From: Eurosta solidaginis
Taxonomy: Eukaryota; Arthropoda; Insecta; Diptera; Tephritidae
Direction: 5' to 3'
Assembly: GCF_040869045.1 (NCBI RefSeq)
Contig: NC_090319.1
Location: forward strand, 346,250,302-346,314,301
Length of the DNA stretch: 64,000 bases
Shown here: piece by piece, positions 22,290-32,793 of the stretch
Layout: every line of letters starts with the position of its first letter
How positions within the stretch are numbered: the first letter of the stretch is position 1
Translations under genes and position numbers: made by a program
The notes under the pieces: model-generated
What the model saw: only the letters and a program-made list of their open reading frames with translations
Told to the model about the DNA's origin: nothing
The model's database searches: none

Positions 22290-23310
22290 TGAAACCTAAA
22301 ATGAGAACATTTTCGCTAACTTTCGCAAATTTCAAAGATATCAAGTTTTTCGATTGCGAACACGTGAGGGGGGGCTTTTTCAAGGGAGTATGTTGGGACC
22401 CCTATTATTTGTTATCTTTATTAATGACATACTTCATTGTATCGGTTATGCTAATTTCTTACTGCATGCTAATGACTTGAAGATTTTTGCATCAATCACG
22501 ACTCAATCGACGTAATTGACTGGTGTAGAGTGATTCGTCTGCTTTTAAATATAAGTAAATGTTTTAGTATTACCTTTGCCAAAAACTCGAAATGTTCTTC
22601 CTGCTTCGTATCATATTGGGGACTCTACGCTGAGGGCTGTTGATGAAATATCAGATCTTGGTGTTGTCTTTGATGCTAAGTTTCTATTTCACAGTCAAAT
22701 TAATTATGTAATTGCGAAGTCCTATTCCACACTCGCGTTCATTCGCCGTTTCAGTATGGATTTTAGTGACCCTTATACTTTAAAACTTACAACCCTAGTG
22801 CGGTCTAAGCTAGAATATGCTGCATTCATTTGCAGGCCATACCATGCCTGTCATAAGACCGGCTTGAGCGTATTCAAAAAATATTTTTGCGATTTGCTTT
22901 CCCGTCTTTGCGTTTTCAGGATCCTGTTCCAACATGCAGTTCTAGGTATCTTTTAATTAACCTGAAATCATTAGTTAGTAAAAGATCAATGCTAACTCGC
23001 TCTATCTTTTAGAATGCATACTGTACAATGTACCATCGCGAACTCCTCGATGTCATGACTTTTTCTGGTTAGACAGATTTAGAACGATTTATGCTTCTAA
23101 TTCTCCATTTGCTAGGAGAATGAGGGAGTTTAATTTGCTGTAATCTATATATATCTATTTTTCATTAATTAAATTTATGTTTAAATTGTTATTGAATGAA
23201 GTAATTTGTTTATTTAATATTTCTCAGTTAAGATACATTTGTAAATAGTCTGTAAGGAGATTCTGTCAGCATACTATAATATGAATAAATAAATAAATAG
23301 ATATTTGACT
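22290..23310 (+). pseudogene. LINE reverse transcriptase fragment, 5'-truncated
   Basis: Across frames the reverse transcriptase reads 'LGPLLFVIFINDI' (about 22393-22430), then 'HANDLKIF' at the catalytic box where A-D-D is expected. It continues 'ISDLGVVFDAKF' and 'FSDPYTLKLTTLVRSKLEYA' (22576-22956), then 'FFWLDRFRTIY', and ends in an AAAT-type tail near 23300. These are the palm and thumb regions of a Jockey/CR1-like non-LTR element. The altered catalytic box and several frameshifts show it is dead. The clade assignment is tentative. Confidence 0.75.
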
Positions 23311-23966
23311 ATGAAAGTTGGAAATCAGTTACTTCATTTTTCAAGACTGCCCTAATGTCCACATAATTGTTGAATGTTGTGGAAAAGACATAGTTGGCGC
23401 CACTCACAACATATTTTAACAGCCCAATACACTCAAGCACTATTTGAGCAAAAGAGGATTTTTTATTGCAATTCGACATAAGAAACAATTAATTTCCCTT
23501 TTACGAGCAGCTTGCCGAGGGTGGATTTCTTGATAGAGGAAACAAAAACAAATTCAAAGCAAATATTTGTATGATTTTTAACTTGTAGATGTGACATTAA
23601 AGGCACACTTAATAAGATGGAGTGGCGCAGTGTGGAAATACAGAAAGCGTCAGTTTCCCATTTTTTTTGTTCTTTTGATTTCGCTGAAGTAATCGTAGAA
23701 GGCAATGCATACGTTACAAAGCGCAAGCGGCGACGTTTCTTGCCGTAAGACTACACACATATAAACCCTCATATATTTATATGTACATGTATTTAGCATT
23801 CAATGGTTCGTTCGTATGCTAGTAAGTAAGCTTGCTTGCTGAGTTCATTTAAAGTTTTGCCAAAAGTTCATCATGTAACAAATTGCCTGCGAAATGCGCT
23901 GTTAATTGCTGTGATTACGTATACTCCCCCCACCACACCACAGGCATAGCGACATGAGTTACTTTC
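23311..23966. other. Unassigned DNA
   Basis: Apart from the second copy of the ~65-bp block at about 23515-23580, I see nothing recognisable. Confidence 0.4.
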
Positions 23967-24443
23967 ACTTACATAGAGGGTTGCCAGATTTTTATTTCGG
24001 GTTCCCGGGACAAACCTGAAATTTGGGCCAAATTCCCGGGATTTTTAAAAATTTCCCGGGACATTTGAAAAATAAGAAACACCTACATATTTGTATGGGT
24101 TACAAATTTCGCGAAATAATTTTTAAATATAATTAAACTTTTTAAACTCATTTATTTATAACAAATATTTTTATGAAACAGGCTAACAATTAATACGTTT
24201 ACTGTGTTTAATGCGAATTCAATATTCTATGGATTCATTTTCCAAGCGTCATTTTAAAACATAACACTTTCCTTGCAAAATGAATATTTAGGTGTGCGAA
24301 ATGTCAAACATTGACCATATTCAGAACCACAGTAGGGATGAATTTTTCTTCTTTACAGAGTTGCATGCAATATGCTAATGAGCTGAATACAATCGAAGCC
24401 GCAAGTAAGGCCATGTTTCGTAGCAAATTATAATTTATTTACA

Positions 24444-25028
24444 GCTGAATTCAGTAAGCCGTATCTAATCACTATTAGAGACTATTTGTGGTGAAAATCA
24501 CTTTTGAGATAATTTGCCATTCTGTAAGCTGTATCGCGTCTCCAGCCTCACAAAAGCAATCGCTAATTTATGAGCTGGGCCGGGGCAGATCACAAACGTG
24601 AAATTTTCAGAAAAAGTATCAAAATTATTTGCGAAAAATGCTTTAAATATATTGTTTTATTCCTCAAATTAAAATAAGCTAGAAAAAATTTAAAAATAGA
24701 AAATACTTAAAAAAAAAAAAACATCGAACTATATGTGGTGCCGCTAAGATTCGAACCTACATGCTTTGGGATTTACTATACAAAATTGTGAACGAAGTTT
24801 TCGTAAGCTCAGCCACAATACCACCCGACGTTATGTTGACAAAATGCAAATGCTTATTTGTTCAATGTATGAGTAAATTGTCTTTTTGGTGAATTTCGTT
24901 GATATAGTGAATTGTTTTTGTGACTTTCGTTTACTGAATACCGAAATCATCTCAAGTCACAAAAATTGTCTCTAAAGGAAAATCTCAAATTTAGAGACTT
25001 GAGATGAGATTAAATGACAGAATTCAGC
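24444..25028. mobile_element. Nested element with GCTGAATTC ends
   Basis: GCTGAATTCAGTAAGCC at left is mirrored by GACAGAATTCAGC at right. Further inside, 'TCTAATCACTATTAGAGAC' faces 'GAGACTTGAGATGAGATT'. A second partial copy of the end motif (ATTCTGTAAGCTGTATC) lies at about 24521. No coding region is visible. Confidence 0.55.
24733..24832 (-). repeat. tRNA-like remnant, minus strand
   Basis: On the minus strand, 'GTGGCTGAGCTTACG' resembles an A box. About 50 bases on, GGTTCGAATCT is a near-consensus B box, followed by a GGCACCA-like end. The spacing and stems do not make a proper cloverleaf (the two acceptor strands do not pair), so I take it as a tRNA-derived piece, perhaps a SINE head, and not a working tRNA gene. 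Confidence 0.5.
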
Positions 25029-25147
25029 CGTTATTTTGATATTCTGAAAGTGCCGGGACATAGCATTTCCCGGCGGGACACTTTAAAATTTGTGAAAAAT
25101 ACGGGATGTCCCGGCCAATACGGGACATTTGGCAACGCTACTTACAT

Positions 25148-25807
25148 ATGCATACATATTAAATAGTTTTTATGTACTTTTGTACGGCTTGAAGCAAATA
25201 AAACTACATATTTTTATTAGTTGCTTTACACTAATTAAACATGTATGTGTGTGTATATGTACTTGTATTTATGCAACAAAAATCGAATGACATACACGCA
25301 GCTGTGTGTGGGTGTATGTGCGTATGTGTGCGAAGCTAAAAGGCATTTAGCCAAGTCGCAGTGACATACAATAAATTTAGCAAAACATTTTTTTCTTCTC
25401 CAGAAATCTAGCAAAACGACACTATCGCCTTCTTGAATTTGGTAGCATTTCCTGTGTTTCTTATTTTTTCCTACATTTATTTCAGTGCAATAAATTAGAT
25501 AACATAAATCATTTGATGCGAAGAGGATGACAAAGCTAAGTACACATTTGACCTATGTGTCGTTTTTGTTTATTATGCTGTGCCATGTTGTGCCTGCAAA
25601 GCATAAGAAATTATTTATTTAAATTGTAGCAAAGAAGCCTGAAAAGGAAAATACGTTTGAAAAAATAAGCATGAGAAAAAAATGCGATATTTGAATGTGC
25701 TCTGATTGCAAATTATCTCTTTGTAAAGAGTTAAATAAGAACGCTTGGAACGTACATACGATCGCTGGCAACGCCGTCATATAAAACTTTTGCTTCGCGT
25801 CATTAAC
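25148..25807. other. Unassigned DNA
   Basis: No gene or clear repeat; several short ATGTGTGTG-type tracts. Confidence 0.4.
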
Positions 25808-26280
25808 ACTAGCGTGAGCCTAAAAGGTTGTATTCAGCACTATACTCGGAAAGTTCAATCAACACAACGTTTGAGGATGCATTGTGGGCAATTGATTTAG
25901 ACGGGGCACGAAATAGTGCCAGTCCGACGCCAGGTCTAAACATGGATCCATCAAGTTCCATGGCTAACAGCAGATTGAACAGCACGCGTCCAGATCTACA
26001 AGCATTGGTCGCAAGGCATGGTTCTAGTGTTAGATGTAAGCACAATTAAAGAATCACTACCCCGCCGCAATCAACTTCCACGTCTACCAGAAATGACGCT
26101 ATACGAATGCTATGAGCTGAAAATGGAAGCATGATGCCGTTTCCTAAAGAATAAAAAATGCAGAAAGACGAAGGTGGATGTAGCAGCCAACAGAAAAAGT
26201 TACCGAAAATCTACTTTACCAAATTGGGAAGGTTTTGAACGCGAACAAACAAAATATGATGATGATATTAATGTTCACTC
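25808..26280 (+). pseudogene. Possible protein-coding remnant, family unknown
   Basis: This block stands out from the flanking AT-rich DNA by more balanced base use. One plus frame is open from 25828 to 26046 ('SSINTTFEDALWAIDLDGAR', 'LNSTRPDLQALVARHG'). A second frame is then open over 'VSTIKESLPRRNQLPRLPEM' and 'TLYECYELKMEA' (about 26030-26131). A third carries 'NKKCRKTKVDVAANRKSYRK' and 'LPNWEGFEREQTKYDDD'. A GTAAGC donor-like site lies at the first frame switch (26036). It could be a decayed gene, exons of a real one, or a captured fragment; I recognise no domain. Confidence 0.3.
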
Positions 26281-26559
26281 GCATACATATATATGGCGAG
26301 CCTATGAGTAAAAATAACAAGTAAGGGTGTCTAAGTTCGGGTGTAACTGAACATTATATACTCAGCGTGAGTTTCAATTGTACAGTTCATTTCAGATATA
26401 CAGTGGAGTCTGGATATAGTGAACTAATTTCTGCAAAGCCTGCTCACAGTATCCAGGTTGTTCACTATATTAAGTTTGACATTTTTTTTAACTTGGTTTA
26501 TTAATTTTAAATTCATGTTTGCTTATGTAAACAAAACAGATTATTTGTATAAAATAATG

Positions 26560-26976
26560 TTATTGAAAGAATTTACGAATAGATGTTTGCTTTTTGTGTT
26601 CGGAAAATGACTTTTGAACCGCTTTTTCGCGTAGACTTTTCAGTACTAGCATGCCAGCAAAGAGAGCGGTGTTAGCTTCAGCCCATGCGATAGCTTTATC
26701 GAAGCTTTTAATGGCTTCAGTAGCTTTTATTGGATTTTCCGATCTGTCCTTCGCCTTGGCTGTCATCACCAGATTCTTCGGTATCCATACGAGTCTTCCG
26801 CTTAGATGCTCCGACTGCCTGGTGGGATATAATACTACGAGCATTTTTTTTATTCCCGAAACTGTCGATTTGGCCGCACCATAAATCTTTGCTAAGGATG
26901 AAATACTAGCGCCTTTCTCGATTTTTTGAGCACTTTCAAATTTTTGCGTTAATGGAAGGAATTTCCTCACAGACAT
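26560..26976 (-). pseudogene. Tigger transposase remnant, HTH start joined to C-terminus
   Basis: The 138-codon frame starts 'MSVRKFLPLTQKFESAQKIE', then 'GASISSLAKIYGAAKSTVSG', the CENP-B/pogo N-terminal helix-turn-helix that binds the transposon ends. It then jumps to a low-similarity acidic stretch and ends 'KSFSEHKKQTSIRKFF', resembling the C-terminal tail of Tigger proteins. The second DNA-binding domain and the whole DDE catalytic domain are missing. Family members are usually over 450 residues, so this is an internal deletion product. It could still bind transposon ends if expressed. Confidence 0.75.
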
Positions 26977-27271
26977 GATAACACTTAATTTATTAGCACA
27001 TAAACACTTTTAAAAATACATAAAACAGTGCACATTCATTCAGAAGCGTTTTGCACCCGACAAGAGACAAATAAAGACTGGCATCAAATATCTACATAGC
27101 AGCAGCTTTTCCAGTAAAAAAAATAAAATGTGCAATTTTGGGGAATACCCGACTTTATTTCTGTTAAAGTTTTTTTTTTTTTTTTTAAAGTTTATGATTG
27201 CTTTTGCGTTAAGAACTTTGTTCACTATTTCGGGTTTTCTACAGTTCACTCTTTAGAGTACTCAATGTAAA

Positions 27272-27786
27272 GGTAATAGTGCAGTTTACGGTACCCACCG
27301 AAATTTGGGCCTACATTTTCGAGTGAGGTATCAACAGACACGTATTCACGTCTAGATCAAGAATCCGAAAGCGGAAGTTTACTTTTTTTACCCGTTCAAA
27401 AGATATTAACGAAAAACCGAAAATGACCCGCGGGACCCTCCGAAACCGGGGGTGGGATCCATAGTATTTTTGCGCAGAACACCTTTCTGCGTTGGCGGCC
27501 TTCGGCCGCGCTTATAAAAAATAACCCTGGGCTACGCCATGCCAAGTCCGGGTGTGTGGTATAACCGTGGCTACCGCCACGGTGATGCACAATTTTTTTG
27601 TGGGTACAACACAACAACAACCACATTAAAATCGCCAACTTCAACTGCAAATATCTTCGGACAGAGATAAAATTTTTCTTTTCTGCCTTCGGATTATTGT
27701 TCTCGAGATTAATACGCGTCCTTTGATACCTCACTCGAAAATCTTTTCCCAACTTTAGGGTGGGTACCGTAAACTGCACTACTACC
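27272..27786. mobile_element. 515-bp DNA element, 28-bp TIRs, 8-bp duplication
   Basis: Both ends read GGTARTAGTGCAGTTTACGG then TACCCACC inward, with one mismatch over 28 bp. AATGTAAA flanks both sides (27264-27271 and 27787-27794). Similarity continues inside ('TTTTCGAGTGAGGTATCAA' on both arms) for roughly another 80 bp. The middle is GC-richer with perfect small hairpins (GCGGCCTTCGGCCGC, CCGTGGCTACCGCCACGG). The open frame 27396-27788 on the minus strand crosses the TIR and has no motif. The superfamily is unassigned; 8-bp duplications occur in hAT, P and Merlin. Confidence 0.8.
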
Positions 27787-27889
27787 AATGTAAATTTTTA
27801 GGTGTTCACTATATCGAGGTTTTTATTGTTCGGGGGGTTCACTATACCCAGACTCTTACCTTTCCAATCCTACTGAGAACGAAAAGTAT

Positions 27890-28409
27890 TGTAACGAATT
27901 TCAGGGAACTCCGCTTATTTCACACCTTCTACTAACGTTTGTGTCGCTAAACTGCTGAATAAATAACTCTATTCAATAATGCAAAATTGCCTTAATTAAA
28001 GTACTTCACAATAACACTGATACTTCACAACGAATAGCTTGCTTAAATTAAATTGATTTTTCATTGCTCAGCTTGCGCCCTTTTACACTTTTCGGTTTCC
28101 TCGTTCGGATACTTCTAGGCGTTTCTAAAATTTAATACTTAGTTACCAGCTATAAAAATACCAGCTATAAACTACAGATGCACGTTTATAGCTTCTCGCA
28201 TAGCAATATGCGCGTGTATATGTGAGTAATAATGATTGCATACTTTTGTGAGTAGCTCAGATATATGAATGTGTTTGTGCATATCTTTCCGCTTCTTTTA
28301 TGTACATATGTATAGACATAATGATTGATTTGTTTATGTAGATAAAAGTGACTGCTTAGTATCGGCTTAGAGATGATAGTATGCCTTAGTGTTGCTAATA
28401 TTCGTCACA
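27890..28409 (-). mobile_element. Solo LTR of Gypsy-type family, 520 bp
   Basis: The minus strand runs TGTGACGAATATTAGCA to AAATTCGTTACA, as in the 10049-12526 LTRs. GTAT flanks both sides (27886-27889 and 28410-28413). Confidence 0.9.
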
Positions 28410-30040
28410 GTATTATCAAAATGATGTATAGCTATTAATTTATATTTTTCATTATAAGGGAAATATGTGTACGAACTTATGTAACCATCAATTCTTCTTT
28501 GACTTACAGCTCCAAAAAAGCGAGATATTGCTTAGACAAAAAAAAAGGGGTGGGAGGTTGGCGGGTGCTACGGACATACAATTTTGTTTAATTTTCCTTT
28601 TTTCTTGTTATAATAACACTTTTAAAGTAAAATATCACTGATACAAAATGATGTTCCGAATAGATTTTGCATATTATTCATCTAAGAACATTTCCAAAAT
28701 CTCTTAAATAAAAGTGGGCGTGGTCTTCAACCGATTTAGGCCAGTTTTACAAGAAATATTTCTTGATTATTTTTTTTTAGGCTCTAGAAATGTTGTGTAG
28801 TATATGGTCGAAATAGGGGCGTGGCACCGCCCATTTAAACAAAAGAAAAGTGTATCCCGATTTCTAATTAAACTTGATAAGTGAATTTTCATTGATACAA
28901 AACTATTTTTCGCTAAGACATATAATTCGAGTCTACTACACTGCTAAACATCTTTTATATATGGGCGTGGTCCTCAACCGATCCCGTTTTTTACTAGAAA
29001 TATTTGTCGCTATAAAGAAAATATGTATGTATTCCCAATTTTATTACGATATGTTAATTTTTTTTTTGGAGTTATGGATCCCAAAATAATTTTTAATGTT
29101 TTCGAACTTTATGTTGTAATTACATTTAGTAAGTAAAAAACCATTGAAGGCTCTTTTTTGCAAAGTTTTAGCTTGTTATATTTGTATATAAATGTGGGCG
29201 TGGGCCTTAACCGATATCGTCCATTTATTCAAGAATTATTTCCTGCTTTAAGAAAAATATGTGTACCCAATCTAATTATGATTCTGTAGCTTTTCTTCCA
29301 GTAATAGCTCCCGTAACATAGAAAATTGCTTAGTCATAAAAGGAGCGGTGCCACGCCTACTTTCAAAAATTTTAATATTTTCCTATTTCTTGTTATAATT
29401 CCACTTGGAAAAAGAAATGCCATTGATACAAAACTCTTTTTTGCGAAGATATAGCTTTTTTTTATTCGTCCTCGACCCTTTTAAAAATCTTGTATATAAA
29501 GGCGGGACAGGGACCAGGCTGACCAATTTCGCAAATTTTTCTTCAACGCATTCCCTATAGTAAAGGCAATCTCTCTGCTGAATCTTGATTTACGATTAAT
29601 AATATTTGAAAAATTGATTTTATCACAAGTGGGCGGTGCCACGCCCATTTAAAATTTTTTTAAAATTTTTATCAAGAGTCTCAATATCAGTCCACACGTC
29701 AAATTTCAACATTCTAGGTGTTTTATTTACTAAATAATCAGGTTTTTGTGTTTTCCAAAATGATATATATATATAAAAAGTGGGCGTGGTTATCACCCGA
29801 TTTCGCTCATTTTCAATACCAATGTATTCTGGGTCCAGATAAGCTCGTGTACCAAATGTGGTGAAGATATCTCAATATTTACTCAAGTTTTCGTGTTAAC
29901 AGACATACGGATGGACGGATACTGATGATTTTGATATATGAAAGTCTATATCTATCTCGATTCCTTTATACCTGTTCAACTAACCGTTATCCAATCAAAG
30001 TTATAATACCCTGTGTACAAGTACAGCTGGGTATAACATT

Positions 30041-30100
30041 TCAAGCGTCGCCAAGTATTTTATTATTTTGTGTTTTGTAATGTGCTTCGTAAAGCTTTGC
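30041..30100 (+). repeat. Short piece of the long-TIR element of 39733-41692
   Basis: 'AAGCGTCGCCAAGTATTTTA' through 'TGCTTCGTAAAGCT' matches the arm at about 41580-41640 of the long-TIR element with several changes. Confidence 0.55.
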
Positions 30101-30324
30101 TGTTTACATGTATGTGTGGTTGCTTGCTTTGCTGTTGTTGGGCATTTAAACTTGACGTATCCATATTCATATAAAACACTGATTCAACCAACTTTATGGA
30201 AATCAATGTAATTGGTCAATGGTGCCACACCATAACGTCTTAGCCATAACCATACCATTATTTTCTAGTAGCATAGCGATGTGTCGAAACTGCTAATATT
30301 CGCCGCAGAATTTTTATATGTGTA
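30101..30324. other. Unassigned DNA
   Basis: Nothing recognisable. Confidence 0.35.
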
Positions 30325-31867
30325 CACTGAAAGAAAAAGACTGGTAAAATCAACCGAAAGATGGGTCAAATCAACCGAAATTTCTGTCAATTTTCATCCA
30401 TCGCAACAAGATGTTGAATCAACTGCGCACAAATTGTTGATTCGTAATTGACCGTTTTAGTGGTCAAATGAACAAAAAATGTTGTTGCGACAGCTTTGTA
30501 TGAAAGTACCTATGTTGCCATATAAATAAATAAATGTAAGACGGGATAACCTCCAAAGAGATTTTTGGCCGAACTTCTCTTTCAATTTGCGTCGTGCTCC
30601 TTTTTAATTTTTCTTACAAATTGACGGACGGGACCTATGCCGACTCTGAGCGGCATATGCAAGGCATATGAGTTTTAACTGAGAGCATTTCATGGCAGAA
30701 ATACACTCGGAGTGCTTGCCGAACACTGGCGAGGCGCGACTCCGCTTAGACAATTTTTCTTCTAATTGAAAAAGCTTGTTTCTAAAATTTTGATGTTGCT
30801 TTGCCTGGGGTGTGCACCCAGGGTCTTCGGTGTGGTAGGCGGAGCACGCTACCATCGCACCACGGCGGCTGCCATATAAATACGTAAATATGTGAATACA
30901 TAAATACGCATGCTAGCTACATATACATACATATGAATACAGAAATGAAAATAGAAGTAACAAAACTGGTTCTCAATTCTTTCAGTTGCAGCTCAGCTCA
31001 TTCTCAATTTCTTCTCTCGCATGTAGTTGCCACACTTGATTGTTTCGAACAAAACTTGTAGTATAAATGTTTGGCGTAACACTTTAAAAAGAGAACTTGT
31101 AAGATATAGAAAAGTAAAGAATCAGGAAGCAGGAAGGTAATTTACCACTGGAGTAACTTTACATGTAATTCGGCAAGTTTAATTTTCGTAACACTTTAAG
31201 TTGAAATGATTCCAAAATAACTCAAACTTTTATTTTGTCGGAAACATTAACATTAAAAAAGGATGTTTTTTTATTATCTTAATTAATAAAAAAATTCACA
31301 AAAACTTGAACAAAATGTTACTAACTTTGGAAGAGGGCGCAATTTTGCATTTCGCTTGGGCGAGAAGTTGAAAAATTGTACCCTATAAATATGTGTCCGG
31401 TTATCTCATAATTTTTTGCACAGTAAATTCAAAAAAGGGTTTTTTTGATAATTGAAAAAACTAGTTTTTTGTTGTTTTCCCATTTGGTTTTTTCGATTTG
31501 ATGGTTTTCTTATTTTGGTGTTTTTTTTAACAAGTGGCACCATCGTCATAAGTACAAAGTAGAGAGCGTAGTGAGTAAAATTGTCTTTGAAATTTGCTTA
31601 TGTATTGCCAGTTGATCGCCGTTGAAATGACCTGTAATATCAGTTGTGTTAACAGAAAAATTAGTTAGATTGCTTAGGAATCTGTCAATTTTACAAAATT
31701 TTGTTAACTTAAGTGCGACAATTTTTCTTCTGTTGAAATGACTAAACTAATTTGTTCGCTTGACAAAGAACTCGGTCGAATTAACCATAATTCGATCAAT
31801 TTCACCGAATCTCCGTTAAGTCAAGAACAACAGAACCGATTTGTTGATTTTACTATTTCTTTCAGTG
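30325..31867 (-). mobile_element. TIR element 'CACTGAAAGAAA', copy 2, longest, with SINE inside
   Basis: CACTGAAAGAAA at the left is inverted as TTTCTTTCAGTG at 31867. The short word TGTG flanks both ends if the terminus is counted as TACACTG. The right half matches the reverse complement of copies at 569-1336 and 63489-64000, and it keeps internal DNA missing from copy 1. A full SINE (30524-30871) sits inside. No transposase frame is seen. Non-autonomous; superfamily undetermined. Confidence 0.8.
30524..30871 (-). mobile_element. tRNA-derived SINE, copy 7, full length
   Basis: The minus strand runs from 'GCCGCCGTGGTGCGATGGTA' to the ATTT tail. 'TATATGGCA' lies on both sides (within the host TIR element), a 9-bp or longer target duplication. 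The B-box-like region is changed to GGTGCACACCCC. Confidence 0.88.
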
Positions 31868-32459
31868 TATGTGTTTTAAATTTCGTGACTTTCACTAAGG
31901 ACTTTTCTGTATATATTCCTAGTACATCCGTGCGGACTCGTGTGATGTGTCTGTGTTTGATTAAAAATTAAACCGGCTTCTGTCATTAAATCTTTTTAAA
32001 CTTGCTATTTTTTTGTAAAATTACTTTTTTCTTCTAGGTCTGTGAATATGTTTGTCTTTCTATTCCGCCTTTCAAATTTAACTCGTTTATTTGCAGATTC
32101 TTGGTCTTAAATACTTACACACTAATTTCCCATTTTCTTAATATTTATTCTGTGCTTGTAACAATGACAGCTTAAAGATGCCAATTAAAACAGTAATCAA
32201 CAAAATCTTTACGTTTTTTTCCACAATTTTATTTTAGCTTTTCTGATGAACTGATCAAAGCGTTACAAAAACGTTAGCACACATACAGCTGTATATATAT
32301 ATTGATATTGATACCCTGCGAAAAATGCGGCTAGGATGAATCTGGGATGAGTCGCAAAGGACCATAGCCAGTCTTGATCTTTTTATATGGGTTGGAGTGA
32401 TGTGTTTTGTTTGAGCATGTCCCATGGAGAGACCAATTGTACATGTTTATGGCTGAACG
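31868..32459. other. Unassigned AT-rich DNA
   Basis: Nothing recognisable. Confidence 0.35.
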
Positions 32460-32690
32460 GATAGTGTCGGACTGGTCCTCTTTATACCCCTACGGGTACT
32501 GTCGGACATAACTTTTCTGTACTGTTCGACACTTCCTCTTTGTATCCCTATGGGAAGTGTCCGACAGGCTCTTTTTCTATCCATACGGGCAGTGTCGGAC
32601 ATATTCTCTTCGTGCCTCGACAGCCAGAGTCACACGTGTTCGCCTATGGATACTGTCGGACAAGTCCTCTTTCTACCCGTACAGAATTTC
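32460..32690 (+). repeat. ~35-bp minisatellite with TGTCGGAC core
   Basis: Units of the type 'CCTCTTTATACCCCTACGGG' plus 'TACTGTCGGACA' repeat roughly every 35 bp across about 230 bp. Five or six degenerate units are visible (TGTCGGAC at about 32466, 32507, 32594 and 32658, with variants between). Confidence 0.75.
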
Positions 32691-32793
32691 TTACGGATTT
32701 TATAACTTTTTAAACTCCATACAATATTCTTAATTTTGTTTTTCATGTGGGTGTTGTAGAAACAAAAAAAAATATTACGATAATGGAACACAT

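Larger units (their letters stand above)
23975..25139. mobile_element. DNA transposon with 8-bp duplication, CCCGGGA-rich ends
   Basis: ACTTACAT stands on both sides (23967-23974 and 25140-25147). The ends are inverted: AGAGGGTTGCCAGAT at left and, on the other strand, AGCGTTGCCAAAT at right. Both are followed by clusters of CCCGGGA/TCCCGGG words. An 8-bp duplication and short imperfect ends fit a hAT-like non-autonomous element. No transposase frame is visible. A second element (24444-25028) with its own inverted ends is nested inside. Confidence 0.75.
26401..27860 (-). mobile_element. Tigger/pogo-type DNA transposon, internally deleted
   Basis: The inverted ends are CAGTGGAGTCTGGATATAGT at left and GAGTCTGGGTATAGTGAAC (read inward) at right, typical of the pogo/Tigger end style. 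Repeated GTTCACTAT words lie near both ends. It encodes a short remnant protein on the minus strand (26560-26976) and is itself invaded by a 515-bp element (27272-27786). A TA target duplication is clear only on the left. Confidence 0.8.
26318..30034 (+). mobile_element. Dispersed 'CAAGTAAGG...GGGTATAA' element, split by Tigger and solo LTR
   Basis: It starts AACAAGTAAGGGTGTCTAAG followed by 'TTCGGGTGTAACTGAACATT' and ends 'GTACAAGTACAGCTGGGTATAA'. The interior has many repeats of 'GTGGGCGTGG', 'GGCACCGCCCATTT' and 'CGACCCTTTTAAAAATCTT'. These give a loose internal tandem structure of about 150-250 bp units. It is interrupted by a Tigger copy (26401-27860) and a solo LTR (27890-28409). Apart from those insertions it is nearly full length and parallels the copies at 7325-12655 (minus) and 37075-38974 (plus). 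Confidence 0.75.

Noticed and set aside
27396..27788. 130-codon minus-strand frame inside the 515-bp element
   Set aside because: It spans a terminal inverted repeat and two hairpins and shows no motif; probably chance.
32460..32690. CRISPR-like array
   Set aside because: Units are degenerate and contiguous without unique spacers, and the genome is eukaryotic.
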